Part shown: positions 1-8,417 of the stretch, one piece after another
How positions within the stretch are numbered: the stretch's first letter is position 1
How the letters are laid out: each line of letters begins with the position of its first letter
Assembly (NCBI RefSeq): GCF_004365965.1
Contig: NZ_SOEB01000016.1
Location: forward strand, 33,611 to 97,610
Length of the DNA stretch: 64,000 bases
Origin: Rhodovulum visakhapatnamense
GTDB lineage: Bacteria > Pseudomonadota > Alphaproteobacteria > Rhodobacterales > Rhodobacteraceae
Direction of reading: 5' to 3'
Position numbers and translations under genes: made by a program
Notes under the pieces: model-generated
What the model saw: the letters and a program-made list of their open reading frames with translations, nothing else
Database searches by the model: none
What the model was told of the DNA's origin: nothing

Positions 1-446
1 TGGACGCTATAGACAAGAAAATATTGCGCGAGCTACGGCGTGACGGCCGGATGAGCAATGTCGCTCTGGCCGAACGTGTCGGCCTGTCTCCCTCGGCTTG
101 CCTGAGACGAGTTCAGGAGCTGGAGCGAACCGGAGTGATCCTCGGCTACAGGGTCGTGACCAGCCCCGAGCGCATGGGGCGCGGGTTCGCCGCCTATGTC
201 ATGGTCGGCCTGTCCTCTCATACCAAGGCAGCACAGGAGGGCTTTGAGCGCGCCATGGCAATCGCGCCAGAAGTCGTCGAGTGCCATAACATAGCAGGGG
301 CTTTCGAGTATCTCCTCCGCGTCGAGAGCGCCGATCTCTCGGAATACAAGCGCTTTCACACGGAGGTTTTGGGCACCCAATCCCATGTCCATGCAATCAC
401 GTCCTACATCGTGATGGGATCACCCAAAGACGAGCGCGCCACTTGA
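1..446 (+). CDS. Lrp/AsnC family transcriptional regulator (5' truncated by window edge)
   Basis: The frame is open from the first bases of the window (Asp-Ala-Ile-Asp-Lys-Lys-Ile-Leu...), which is the usual start of the Lrp/AsnC winged-helix domain, so only a few N-terminal residues lie outside the window. The HTH reads NVALAERVGLSPSACLRRVQ, with an acidic and hydrophobic RAM ligand-binding half after it (VECHNIAGAFEYLLRVESAD). A TTG at 24 is in frame, but starting there would remove the first helix. Proteins of this family sense amino acids or related small molecules and often control a neighbouring transporter or catabolic gene. The DMT exporter that follows is convergent, so a regulatory link is only a guess. 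Confidence 0.85.
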   Translation, partial: DAIDKKILRELRRDGRMSNVALAERVGLSPSACLRRVQELERTGVILGYRVVTSPERMGRGFAAYVMVGLSSHTKAAQEGFERAMAIAPEVVECHNIAGAFEYLLRVESADLSEYKRFHTEVLGTQSHVHAITSYIVMGSPKDERAT

Positions 447-510
447 TCGCAGCACACGAGAAGGGCGTTGGTCGTGGACCTGTATGCAGTTGCTGCCGAA
501 TGTCGTGGAA

Positions 511-581
511 GGGCTCGGAACCGACCTCTGTCGCGTCGCAGCATACCCCGAATCGCGGGCACCTCGCGGCGTCGAGGTCGG
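511..581. repeat. Copy A of a ~70-bp dispersed repeat
   Basis: This stretch is repeated almost exactly at 7349-7419 (two mismatches seen over about 70 bases), in the same orientation and about 6.8 kb away. It begins with GGGCTCGGA and ends with GTCGAGGTCGG. The GACCTC near its start and GAGGTC near its end can pair as an imperfect hairpin. Both copies lie in non-coding DNA flanking the DMT-LysR-MFS-hydrolase-SDR block. Confidence 0.8.
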
Positions 582-606
582 AGCTGACCATCCGCGGCGG
601 TGCGTG

Positions 607-1482
607 CTACCGGGACGCTTCGCGGACTACGATGAAGATCCCGCTGGCGATGATCACCAGCGCGCCCATAACGGTCGCTGGCGTGAGCAGATCTCCCCAG
701 ATCAGCCAGCCGAGGGCCGTCGCCCAGATCAGCGATGTGTAGTCGAACGGCGCGACCACCGCCGCCGGCGCCATCCGGAACGCCTGACTGATGAGCGCGA
801 TGCCGAGGCTCCCGCAGATCGCGATGACCAGGAACAACCACAGGTCCGCCGGCTGAACCGGCGTCCAGAGCCACAGCGCGACGGGCGCGGCGTAGACCAT
901 AGGGAACAGAACCACGTAGAGCATCATGGTCAGCAGGCCCTCGCCCGGGTCGAGCCAGCGCCCGCTGAGCATCATGAGCGCGTAAAGAAACGCCACGCCG
1001 ACCGGCATCAGTGACGCAAGCTGGAATGTCGAGGCGCCCGGCTGGACGATGATCAGCACCCCGATGAAGCCGACCAGGACCGCGCTCCAGCGCCGCCATC
1101 CCACATGCTCTCCTAGCAGCGGGACGGAAAGTGCGGTAATGAAGATCGGGGCGGCAAAGACCAGCACCGTCGCCTCGGCCAGCGGCATGACGCTCAGGCT
1201 GGTGAAGTAGAGAGAGGCGGCCGCCACCATGATCAGCCCGCGCCACGCATGCAGCCCGAGGTTGCGTGTGCGCAACGCATGTGCCCCGTGCAGCGCCAGC
1301 ACCGCGGCTAGGATGATCGGGATCGCGATCAGATTGCGAAGGAAGACGATGTGGACCGGGTGGTAGCGATCAGTGAGCACCTTGGCGATGGCGTCGTTCA
1401 GCACCAGGAACATGATACCGGCGCAGATCGTGAGGATCCCGCCGAGGGCATTCTCCTGCTCGATCCGCGTCCTGAGGCTCAT
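607..1482 (-). CDS. DMT superfamily (EamA) transporter
   Basis: A 291-aa inner-membrane protein with about ten hydrophobic segments in the two-fold EamA pattern typical of drug/metabolite exporters; 290-300 aa is normal for the family. The start was placed at 1482 (protein begins MSLRTRIEQEN) because it has a purine-rich GGGGAAACGGG just upstream and because the longer reading frame towards 1776 adds about 98 residues of arginine- and proline-rich, non-family sequence. The substrate cannot be told from sequence; many homologues export amino acids or their derivatives. It is convergent with the Lrp-type regulator. Confidence 0.85.
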   Translation of the reverse strand: MSLRTRIEQENALGGILTICAGIMFLVLNDAIAKVLTDRYHPVHIVFLRNLIAIPIILAAVLALHGAHALRTRNLGLHAWRGLIMVAAASLYFTSLSVMPLAEATVLVFAAPIFITALSVPLLGEHVGWRRWSAVLVGFIGVLIIVQPGASTFQLASLMPVGVAFLYALMMLSGRWLDPGEGLLTMMLYVVLFPMVYAAPVALWLWTPVQPADLWLFLVIAICGSLGIALISQAFRMAPAAVVAPFDYTSLIWATALGWLIWGDLLTPATVMGALVIIASGIFIVVREASR

Positions 1483-1831
1483 CCCGTTTCCCCGCTTGGT
1501 CGTCGGCGGCGGATACCACACCGGGCGCGCGGATGCGACCGCCGGGAAATGTGGCAAGGTCAGGGTCGTCCTGCGTGGACGGCCCAGAGCCGACCTTGGC
1601 GAAGAGATCGGACGCCGCATCGCAGCTTCACCAAAGCAGCCATTCATGGAGACCGCAGCATTTTGGGCGACCCGAGGTCCGCAGTGCGGGACAAAGTGAG
1701 CTTTCGCTGCAAGTGCGCCAATGTCAGCAAAGCGCGCATTGCAACGTTGCCAATACATTGGTGGAGCATGTTCCACCGCGGCGCGCTAGTTGCGCTGCAG
1801 CGGTTTTGGAAACGCCTATCACCACCGCCTT

Positions 1832-1965
1832 TCCGCCCGTAGCGGAGTACACCAGCGAGGTCGGCGAGCGCGGCCGAAGAACTAGGAATGCTCTCGGATG
1901 GGTTTAGTATCGCCGAGATACTGGCCGAACATTTCACGCGAGAACAGGCGCGGACGTGTGAGATG
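1832..1965 (+). pseudogene. Decayed phage-type outer spanin (Rz1-like) remnant
   Basis: Reading PPVAEYTSEVGE and then, after a one-base frame change, AAEELGMLSDGFSIAEIL, gives a sequence that parallels the better-kept remnant at 12193-12417 (PPVVEYSREFQAQAAEALAL, then EGLAIAEML). No lipobox or start codon survives here. The rest of the gap between the DMT gene and the LysR gene (1483-2035) shows no other gene. The assignment rests on the resemblance between the two stretches and on the general look of phage Rz1-type lipoproteins, so it is tentative. Confidence 0.4.
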
Positions 1966-2035
1966 TTACAACCACGTGCCTTCGGTTCTTTATGCGTGGA
2001 AACTTACAAACCTCTAAGCGGCTTAGATGCATCTT

Positions 2036-2932
2036 TCACGGATGCGCATAACGAAGCGCATCGACGATGACCCTGAAGGCCGGCAGGTTTTGCCGCCGAC
2101 TGGGGTAGTAGATGTAGTACCCTGAGAAAAACGGCGACCATTCGTCCAGAACCTGGACCAGGTCTCCCGCCGCGATGTACTGCACAACCGTATCCTCGGG
2201 GATATAAGCGATGCCGTAACCGTTCAGCGCCGCATCGATCATCGCGTGCGAGGAATTGAAGGCGAGCTGGCCATCGACCCGGACGCGCAGATCCTGCCCA
2301 TCCTTTTCGAACTCCCAGGCGTAGAGCCCGCCGGCCCTGAGGTGCCTGTGGTTGATGCAATTGTGCCCGATCAGCTCTTCCGGATGAACGGGCGCGGGAT
2401 GTGTCTTCAGGTATCCGGGTGACGCGACCGCCACCAATCGCCAATCCGGACTGACCCTGACGGCAATCATGTCCTTTTCGACGCTCTCGCCAAGGCGGAT
2501 ACCAGCATCGAAACCCTCCTCCACGATGTTGCGAAAGCCGTTGTCGATGTTCAGCTCGAGTTTGATGTCCGGATAATCGACAAGCACAGGCCGCAGCTTC
2601 GGCCAGACGTAGCTCTGCAGTGCGTGATCGGACAGCGTGATCCTGATCGTCCCCGCGGGCTTGTCGCGAAACTCCGTCAGTGACGCAATCTCCGCCTCGA
2701 TCTCTTCCACGCGCGGCGCCAATGCCTGTCGCAGGCGCTCTCCTGCCTCCGTGGGCGCGACGTTGCGCGTCGTGCGCGTCAGGAGCCGGATGCCCATTTG
2801 CGTCTCGAGGCGCTTGATGGTGTGGCTGAGCGTGGACTGGGCGATGCCGAGCTTGGCAGCGGCACGCGTGAAGCTTCGCTCCTCAGCAACGGCCAGGAAC
2901 CACAACAGGTCGTTGAACTGTCCCCGCGCCAT
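2036..2932 (-). CDS. LysR family transcriptional regulator
   Basis: A 298-aa protein with the classical N-terminal LysR HTH (FLAVAEERSFTRAAAKLGIA followed by STLSHTIKRLE, residues about 12-42), then a periplasmic-binding-like effector domain to the C-terminus. Length is typical. It is divergent from the MFS gene at 3072 with a 139-bp shared control region containing an inverted repeat, which is the usual LysR arrangement, so it probably regulates the MFS-hydrolase-cyclophilin-SDR genes. Related clusters in other proteobacteria pair this LysR subtype with aldo/keto reductases or SDRs; the inducer is unknown. Confidence 0.93.
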   Translation of the reverse strand: MARGQFNDLLWFLAVAEERSFTRAAAKLGIAQSTLSHTIKRLETQMGIRLLTRTTRNVAPTEAGERLRQALAPRVEEIEAEIASLTEFRDKPAGTIRITLSDHALQSYVWPKLRPVLVDYPDIKLELNIDNGFRNIVEEGFDAGIRLGESVEKDMIAVRVSPDWRLVAVASPGYLKTHPAPVHPEELIGHNCINHRHLRAGGLYAWEFEKDGQDLRVRVDGQLAFNSSHAMIDAALNGYGIAYIPEDTVVQYIAAGDLVQVLDEWSPFFSGYYIYYPSRRQNLPAFRVIVDALRYAHP

Positions 2933-2969
2933 GCTCCGCTCCCATCATGCTGAACCACTTATGCTCCCT

Positions 2970-2988
2970 ATCGATTAATGCAATCGTA
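2970..2988. promoter_or_regulatory. Candidate LysR-binding site in divergent promoter
   Basis: CGATT-AATGC-AATCG forms an exact 5-bp inverted repeat with a 5-bp spacer (2972-2986) inside ATCGATTAATGCAATCGTAT, in the middle of the divergent LysR/MFS gap. The size and A+T-rich centre fit the T-N11-A style of LysR recognition sites. This is inferred from position and symmetry only. Confidence 0.45.
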
Positions 2989-3071
2989 TTTGCACGTCTA
3001 ATCCATTTGTTCGGCTACTGCTATTTATGCGTCATCGAAAGCCGGCTCTGCAGCCGGAAGCGAGGCGCAGA

Positions 3072-4256
3072 ATGTCCACGACACGCACAGCAGAACCAGC
3101 CGATACGCGCTCCGCCTGGGGCGCGGTCATGTCGATGGCGCTCTGCGTCGCCGTTCTCATCGCCTCGGAGTTCATGCCCGTCAGCTTGCTGACCCCGATC
3201 GCAAGCGAGCTTGGCGTCAGCGAGGGACAGGCCGGTCAGGCGATTTCGATCTCCGGTCTCTTCGCCGTCATCACCAGCCTCACGATTGCCGGACTGACCC
3301 GAAGCGTGGACCGCAAGCAGGTGCAGTCCGCCTTCGCAGTCCTCCTGATCGTCTCGGCCCTGATTGTCGCCTCTGCGCCGACCTATCCCGTGCTGATGAT
3401 CGGTCGCGCGTTGCTGGGCATCGCCATCGGCGGGTTCTGGTCGATGTCGACCGCCATTGTGATGCGGCTTCTCCCGGCGGAACAGGTGCCGCAAGGCTTG
3501 GCTGCGCTTAACGCGGGCAACGCAATCGCGGCGACCATATCGGCGCCGCTCGGTGCCTGGCTCGGCGACATCATCGGCTGGCGCGGAGCGTTCGCGCTGA
3601 TCGTTCCGGTCGCAGTGCTCGCGCTGGTCTGGCAACGCATCCACATGCCGCCTCTGCCGCCCCGCGGCATCCGGCGCACCAATCCTCTCGGACTGCTTTT
3701 CCAGCCTCAGGTAGCGCTCGGCATGGCGTCGATCTTCCTGCTGTTCATGGGCCAGTTCGCGCTGTTCACTTATCTGCGGCCGTATCTCGAGGGAGTGGCG
3801 GGCTTCTCCGTTCCCATGCTCTCCGGCGGCTTCCTGGCCCTCGGGCTTGCGGGCCTCGCCGGCACCTGGGCGATCAGCCACCTGCTGCGAACCCGCCTCT
3901 ATGGTCTGCTGGTCGCGATTCCAGCGGTCATGGCGGCGCTTGCGGTCCTGATGATCGCGTCGGCACCGCTGCCGGCCGGTGTCGGCGCACTGATTGTCCT
4001 TTGGGGGTTCTTCGGAACGGCGGCCCCTGTCGGCTGGGGCACCTGGCTTGCCCGGACGCTCGGCCCCGAAGCCGAGGCCGGCGGCGGGCTCCAGGTGGCG
4101 ACCATCCAGCTGGCGATCATGGGCGGCGCAGCCACCGGCGGACTGCTCTTCGATGCACTCGGCTGGCAGTTCACCTTCGCCCTCTCGGCCACGCTTCTCG
4201 GTGGTTCGGCCCTTTGCGCCTTGCTCGCCTGGCTCCACCAGAGGAGTTCGAAATGA
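3072..4256 (+). CDS. MFS transporter (DHA1/AraJ-like efflux permease)
   Basis: A 394-aa, 12-helix membrane protein. The N-terminal half carries IASEFMPVSLLTPIASELG and GRALLGIAIGGFWSM, a pattern seen in AraJ/YdhP-type DHA1 exporters of sugars, arabinosides or purine analogues. The start at 3072 has GAAGCGAGG upstream; a start at 3027 would add 15 basic residues that do not look like family sequence. Its stop codon overlaps the ATG of the broken reading frame at 4254 (ATGA), so a second gene was once translationally coupled to it. Probably controlled by the divergent LysR. Confidence 0.9.
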   Translation: MSTTRTAEPADTRSAWGAVMSMALCVAVLIASEFMPVSLLTPIASELGVSEGQAGQAISISGLFAVITSLTIAGLTRSVDRKQVQSAFAVLLIVSALIVASAPTYPVLMIGRALLGIAIGGFWSMSTAIVMRLLPAEQVPQGLAALNAGNAIAATISAPLGAWLGDIIGWRGAFALIVPVAVLALVWQRIHMPPLPPRGIRRTNPLGLLFQPQVALGMASIFLLFMGQFALFTYLRPYLEGVAGFSVPMLSGGFLALGLAGLAGTWAISHLLRTRLYGLLVAIPAVMAALAVLMIASAPLPAGVGALIVLWGFFGTAAPVGWGTWLARTLGPEAEAGGGLQVATIQLAIMGGAATGGLLFDALGWQFTFALSATLLGGSALCALLAWLHQRSSK

Positions 4257-4308
4257 GACTTTCCGGCTTCTCGCCGCTCTGGCCTTTCCCGCCATCGCTC
4301 ACGCCTAG
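4254..4308 (+). pseudogene. Remnant of a lost exported-protein gene (frameshifted signal peptide)
   Basis: The ATG at 4254 overlaps the MFS stop. After three codons a single-base slip (three Ts where four would restore the frame) shifts into FRLLAALAFPAIAHA followed at once by TAG. With the slip repaired the sequence reads as a perfect short signal peptide (MRLFRLLAALAFPAIAHA) ending in an AHA cleavage site. The mature part is missing before the hydrolase gene starts at 4377. The best reading is a small exported protein that was lost by frameshift plus deletion. Confidence 0.5.
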
Positions 4309-4376
4309 AAGCGCGGACTGCCGCTCATCCGACCAACACCATCAAATGAAATCACCCGCTTGAAGGAGCAAACGAC

Positions 4377-5468
4377 ATGACCGAAGGAACTGTTCACACA
4401 CCGAGAGACCTGCCTGACGCGAGCCGCCGGACCCTGCTGATGATGACCGGTGCGAGTCTCGCAACCGCAGGTCTTGTGTCACTGGGCACCTCGCCCGCTT
4501 GGGCGCAGGCCAGCGGCGAATGGGACAAGACGTTCCCCCGCAGCGAGGCCGTGACTTATGAGAAGGTCACCTTCACGAACCGCTACGGCATCACCCTGAC
4601 CGGCGATCTTTACATGCCGTCCGACCGCGGGGACGCCGCGCTGCCGGGCCTGACCGTCGCCGGGCCGTTCGGCGCCGTCAAGGAGCAGTCGGCCGGTCTC
4701 TATGCCCAGACTATGGCCGAGCGCGGCTTCATCACGCTCGCATTCGATCCCTCCTTCGTGGGTGAAAGCGGCGGCGAGGCGCGCGACGTGGCCTCGCCCG
4801 ACATCAACACCGAGGATTTCATGGCTGCGGTCGATTACCTTGGTCTGCACGATGCCGTGGACCGCGAGCGGATCGGCATTATCGGGATCTGCGGCTTCGG
4901 CGGCATGGCGCTGAACGCGGTGGCGGCCGACAAGCGTGTCAAGGCGGTGGCCACGACCAGCATGTACGACATGTCGCGCGTCATGGCGCGGGGCTATTAT
5001 GACAGCCTGACGGACGAGCAGCGGGCCGAGAGCCTCGCGCAGATGAGCCGGCAGCGCTGGACGGATGCCGAGACCGGCGACCCCGCGATGGCCGGCGGTC
5101 TGCCCGACAGTCTTGACGGCATCGATGATCCCGTCATCCGCATGTACCATGCCTACTATAAGACGGATCGGGGCTATCACCCGCGCTCGGTCAACTCGAA
5201 CGGCGGCTGGACGGTGACCAATCCGCTGTCCTTCATGAACATGCCGCTGCTGACCTATATCGCGGAAATCTCGCCGCGGCCCATGCTGGTGATCGCCGGC
5301 TCCGAGGCGCATTCGCGCTATTTCACCGAAGAAGCCTATGCAGCCGCGGCCGAGCCGAAAGAGCTGATGATCATCGATGGCGCCGACCACGTCGATCTCT
5401 ACGATCAGCTGGACGTGATCCCCTTCGACCGACTGGCCGAGTTCTTTGGCGAGCATCTCGCGGCCTGA
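4377..5468 (+). CDS. Tat-exported alpha/beta hydrolase with Cys nucleophile elbow
   Basis: A 363-aa protein. Residues 15-43 hold a twin-arginine signal (SRRTLLMMTGASLATAGL) with a probable cleavage site after AWA, so the mature enzyme is expected to be periplasmic. The alpha/beta-hydrolase elbow reads GICGFGG instead of G-x-S-x-G, that is, a cysteine nucleophile as in dienelactone hydrolases. The histidine is probably in DGADHVDLY near the C-terminus; the acid residue is not clear (GSEAHS where an Asp is usual). The start at 4377 is preceded by GAAGGAG. It is probably co-transcribed with the MFS gene upstream and the cyclophilin-like gene downstream. Substrate unknown. Confidence 0.85.
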   Translation: MTEGTVHTPRDLPDASRRTLLMMTGASLATAGLVSLGTSPAWAQASGEWDKTFPRSEAVTYEKVTFTNRYGITLTGDLYMPSDRGDAALPGLTVAGPFGAVKEQSAGLYAQTMAERGFITLAFDPSFVGESGGEARDVASPDINTEDFMAAVDYLGLHDAVDRERIGIIGICGFGGMALNAVAADKRVKAVATTSMYDMSRVMARGYYDSLTDEQRAESLAQMSRQRWTDAETGDPAMAGGLPDSLDGIDDPVIRMYHAYYKTDRGYHPRSVNSNGGWTVTNPLSFMNMPLLTYIAEISPRPMLVIAGSEAHSRYFTEEAYAAAAEPKELMIIDGADHVDLYDQLDVIPFDRLAEFFGEHLAA

Positions 5469-5474
5469 GCACGC

Positions 5475-5500
5475 GGGGCCCGCGCGCAAGCGCGGGCCCC
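5475..5500 (+). terminator. Intercistronic GC-rich hairpin
   Basis: GGGGCCCGCG, a CGCAAG loop and CGCGGGCCCC make a perfect 10-bp stem seven bases after the hydrolase stop. There is no T-run, so it is more likely an mRNA-stabilising or attenuating hairpin than a full intrinsic terminator. Confidence 0.6.
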
Positions 5501-5534
5501 TGCCCGCCAAATCCGCTGAACAGAGGATCGTCGC

Positions 5535-5945
5535 ATGTGGAAATCAACATTGGGCGCTGCCGCTGTCGCGCTGGGATTGTCTGGAGCTGCCATGGCACAG
5601 GAACAGATTAGTATTTCGTCAGACTGGGGTGACGTGACCGCGATGCTTGCGGATAACGAAGCCGCCGAGGCCTTGCTGGAGATGCTGCCGCTGACCATCG
5701 ACATGCGCGACCATCTTCGCCAGGAAAAGACAGGCTACCTGCCATCCGACTTGCCCGAACTGGCGCGCCAGCGCGACTTCTCGACGGGCACGCTTGGTCT
5801 GTGGAGCTCCAATCACTTCGTGATCTACTACAGCTCCGGCAGCGTCCCCGCTCCAGGCATCATCATTCTCGGACAGGTCACGGGCGATGTGTCGATCTTC
5901 GATCGCCCGGGCAACCTCACCGTCGAACTGACGCGCCTCGAATGA
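5535..5945 (+). CDS. Exported cyclophilin-like fold protein
   Basis: A 136-aa protein with a Sec signal peptide (residues 1-21, cut after AMA). The mature part resembles the small cyclophilin-like domain family (MLADNEAAEALLEMLPLTI, RDFSTGTLGLWSSNHFVIYY, GIIILGQVTGDVSIF). These are beta-barrel domains with no proven isomerase activity and are often found beside LysR-MFS-reductase clusters. It lies 66 bp after the hydrolase, separated by a strong hairpin. Its function is unknown; a periplasmic ligand-binding or accessory role to the hydrolase is inference. Confidence 0.75.
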   Translation: MWKSTLGAAAVALGLSGAAMAQEQISISSDWGDVTAMLADNEAAEALLEMLPLTIDMRDHLRQEKTGYLPSDLPELARQRDFSTGTLGLWSSNHFVIYYSSGSVPAPGIIILGQVTGDVSIFDRPGNLTVELTRLE

Positions 5946-6232
5946 ACCAGCGGCGACGCTGACCGCTCCACGATTACGCTGCAGTCCCGAACGGCGGTCT
6001 GCCGTCCCATGCCAAGCGCGGGCGCGCCTGTTCGGGCAAGACGGAAGTCGAGTTCAGCGGAGCGGAGTAGTCCGTACGACCGGGCTTCGCACTGCCAGTC
6101 CCGTGCGCGGGAGATGGCAGCTCTCGCTGCGAGCGCAACTGCATACAACTTCAACAACGGCGCGCTGCGAGCCACTCATTCCCTTGGTGGGGCCAGGAGT
6201 CAGCGCGCCATCCATCCTCGAAGGAGAAATCA

Positions 6233-6979
6233 ATGACCGACAACATCACTGGAAAAGTCATCGTCATCACAGGCGCCTCGAGCGGCATGGGCGAAGCCGC
6301 GGCTCGGCATCTTGCGTCGAAGGGCGCTAGCGTCGTACTTGGCGCGCGGCGCGCAGATCGTCTTGAGGCGCTGGCGGCCGATATCGTCGCCGCCAGCGGT
6401 AAGGCAACGGTCGTCGTGAGCGACGTGACGAATCGGGCGGACGTGCAAGAGCTGGTCGATACGGCCGTCGAGACCTATGGACGGATCGACGTGCTCATCA
6501 ACAATGCCGGCGTGATGCCGCTGTCCCCCCTCGAGCGCCTTAAGGTCGACGAATGGGACCAGATGATCGACGTCAATCTAAAGGGCGTGCTCTACGGCAT
6601 CGCGGCCGCGCTCCCCTATATGAAGGAGCAAAAGGCGGGCCACATCATCAGCCTGTCGTCAGTCGCGGGACATAAGATCTTTGGCGGTTCTGCAGTCTAT
6701 TCCGCGACGAAGTTCGGCGTGCGGGCCATCAGCGAGGGACTCCGTCAGGAGGTGAAACCCTACAACATCCGCACCACAATCATCTCACCTGGTGCGGTGA
6801 AGACCGAATTGCTGGACCACATCACCGAGCAGGATGTTCAGAAGGCCAACCAAGACTATGTCGGCCAAGTTGGCGTTCCGGCCGAGACGTTCGCTCGCTT
6901 GGTGGACTTCGCCATTAGCCAGCCGGAGGACGTTGACATCAACGAGATCCTCTTCCGGCCAACGGCTCAGGAACTCTGA
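6233..6979 (+). CDS. SDR family NAD(P)-dependent oxidoreductase
   Basis: A 248-aa classical short-chain dehydrogenase. It has the glycine-rich cofactor loop TGASSGMG (residues 13-20), the structural NNAGVMP, catalytic Ser in ISLSSVAG and the Tyr-x-x-x-Lys pair in YSATK. The ARRADRL segment after beta-2 suggests NADP(H) preference. A strong AAGGAG site precedes the ATG. The 287-bp gap before it (5946-6232) shows no gene. It is last in the LysR-MFS-hydrolase block and is followed by a clear terminator. Substrate unknown. Confidence 0.93.
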   Translation: MTDNITGKVIVITGASSGMGEAAARHLASKGASVVLGARRADRLEALAADIVAASGKATVVVSDVTNRADVQELVDTAVETYGRIDVLINNAGVMPLSPLERLKVDEWDQMIDVNLKGVLYGIAAALPYMKEQKAGHIISLSSVAGHKIFGGSAVYSATKFGVRAISEGLRQEVKPYNIRTTIISPGAVKTELLDHITEQDVQKANQDYVGQVGVPAETFARLVDFAISQPEDVDINEILFRPTAQEL

Positions 6980-7028
6980 GTAGCGGTTAAGCCAAAACGC
7001 CGGCGGATGCTCAGCTTTCTTAATTGGA

Positions 7029-7056
7029 ATGGCCCCTCGGGGGCCATTTCTTTTCG
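7029..7056 (+). terminator. Rho-independent terminator after SDR gene
   Basis: ATGGCCCC-TCG-GGGGCCAT forms a perfect stem followed by TTTCTTTTC, 50 bp after the SDR stop. This is the clearest intrinsic terminator in the window. Confidence 0.85.
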
Positions 7057-7348
7057 TGATGTTCACTAGCCCCAGAAACGAGCTCGAGGTACCTCCCAAC
7101 AATTCCCCCAAAGTCGCGTCTCAGAAGGTTCGACGTCAGGACTGGAGTGCCCCCGTTTCACCAAACCCTCCGCATGAGGGTTGGCTCTTAAACTAGTGAT
7201 GATTTTAGTCGGATATCGCCGCCGAGTATCTTGACACGAAGCTACCCTGCTGCGGCGTCAGTGACCGGGTTCGGATGGACCTCCGCAAGCAATGGCAGCA
7301 TTGGGCGCTTCGCACACAATCAGGCGCCGCCGCAGCATCCCTCGGAGA

Positions 7349-7419
7349 GGGCTCGGAGCCGACCTCTGTCGCGTCGCAGCATACCCCGAATCGCGGGCAC
7401 CTCGCAGCGTCGAGGTCGG
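7349..7419. repeat. Copy B of the ~70-bp dispersed repeat
   Basis: Nearly identical to 511-581, same orientation. Surrounding DNA (7100-7550) has no supported gene. The flanks of the two copies differ completely outside the shared segment. Confidence 0.8.
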
Positions 7420-7551
7420 CCCGTTCCGGCCATTGACCACCGCCTCGCTCCGCCGCGGTGCGGTCCGTCATTCCCGCCGTTCGCTGCGCCTGCGAAGTCG
7501 AGCCTCGTGCGCGCTCGCGCGGCGTGCGCTCTTGAGGATATGGGCTTTGCG

Positions 7552-7724
7552 GTTGCGCCGGAAAGCGCCGTCCGGCACCATCTCGCCCACCGACGCCTCG
7601 CCCTTCTATCCTTACGCAAGCGAACGCTGGGTTGAAGAGGCTCCGGCATCTTCAGGCAGTGCACCTCGGGGGTCGCCGTGTCGGGGGCGTGACCGAGGTG
7701 CCGGACGGCGCTTTCCGGCGCAAC
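7552..7724. mobile_element. 173-bp element with 28-bp perfect terminal inverted repeats (MITE-like)
   Basis: The first 28 bases (7552-7579, beginning GTTGCGCCGGAAAGCGCC) are the exact reverse complement of the last 28 (7697-7724). The 117 bases between them hold no gene. The right end lies exactly where the integrase remnant at 7721-7843 stops matching its family, which supports this being the true boundary of an inserted or rearranged unit. No transposase is encoded. The repeats may be the ends of a decayed IS; the family could not be named. Confidence 0.55.
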
Positions 7725-7843
7725 AACGCGGCGAAATCCTTGGTCGCCCGGATATGAGCCTTCTGCGCCTTGTCGCCCATGCCGCGGATGCGCATATCCT
7801 CGATCATCCGCTCGCGCAGCGACGTCGTTTTCTGATCCTTCAT
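7721..7843 (-). pseudogene. N-terminal remnant of a tyrosine recombinase (IS91-associated integrase type)
   Basis: Forty-one codons from 7843 read SLRERMIEDMRIRGMGDKAQ and then AHIRATKDFAALL, the start of the SAM-like N-terminal domain of the small tyrosine recombinases that accompany IS91-family elements. Similarity stops at the inverted-repeat element; no catalytic domain follows, so this is a fragment. Confidence 0.6.
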
Positions 7844-7881
7844 GGGCTCCTCCTGTCTGACGATTGAGAAGGTCCCAATCG

Positions 7882-8400
7882 TCAGGCCAGCGGCCCCATC
7901 AGCGAAGCGTGAAGGTCAGATTGGCGCGATACGCCAGAAACAGGCGCCATTGCCGCGGAGCGGCTTCGTCCTTCCGCCCATAGCCTTGTTGTCCACCCCG
8001 GGCGTGTACCTCTGGCCGGTTGCGGGGGCGCCGCGCCCTGGAAGTTACTCTTGCCCAACCCTGCTCCAGAAACTCGCCTTTCAGCCGGGTCGATCTGCGA
8101 GACATCCCAGTCCTCCTTCGGCGTCGAGTTCTGCTTGTTGGCGTCCGCCTCGATCAGGCTGGCATCGACCGCCATGCGCTTGCCGCTGACCAAGCCTTCT
8201 TCGATGCACCGCGCCACGGTCGTCTCGAACACCGCACTTGAACCGTCATCATGTCGGCAGCCCTCGCGCTGACCACGGACCGAAGCACGAACCCGGGGAA
8301 GATCATTCTGGAAGATGGGCGCTCTCCCGCCAGCGACACCGGGGGCTCCACGATGGTCCGCATCACGGCCGACCATTTGGTTCGGCCAGCGGGTCATCAT
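7882..8400 (-). pseudogene. Degraded IS1182-family transposase
   Basis: Residues in the middle of this frame read FETTVARCIEEGLVSGKRMA then VDASLIEADANKQNSTPKED, which is highly typical of IS1182-type DDE transposases. The sequence before it is out of frame (no DHSTF motif in frame) and the sequence after it does not continue the family, so the gene has several frameshifts and lacks its C-terminal catalytic half. With the integrase remnant and the 173-bp element it forms a mobile-element graveyard between 7100 and 8415. Confidence 0.75.
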
Positions 8401-8417
8401 GTCAAAAGCGCGTTGAC

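Noticed and set aside
3021..4295. 424-codon minus-strand frame over the MFS gene
   Set aside because: Arg/Gly/Glu-rich shadow translation of the MFS gene with no membrane or domain pattern.
7205..7720. Overlapping short frames on both strands around the 70-bp repeat
   Set aside because: No ribosome sites or family motifs; the similar peptides in the two repeat copies only reflect the DNA repeat.
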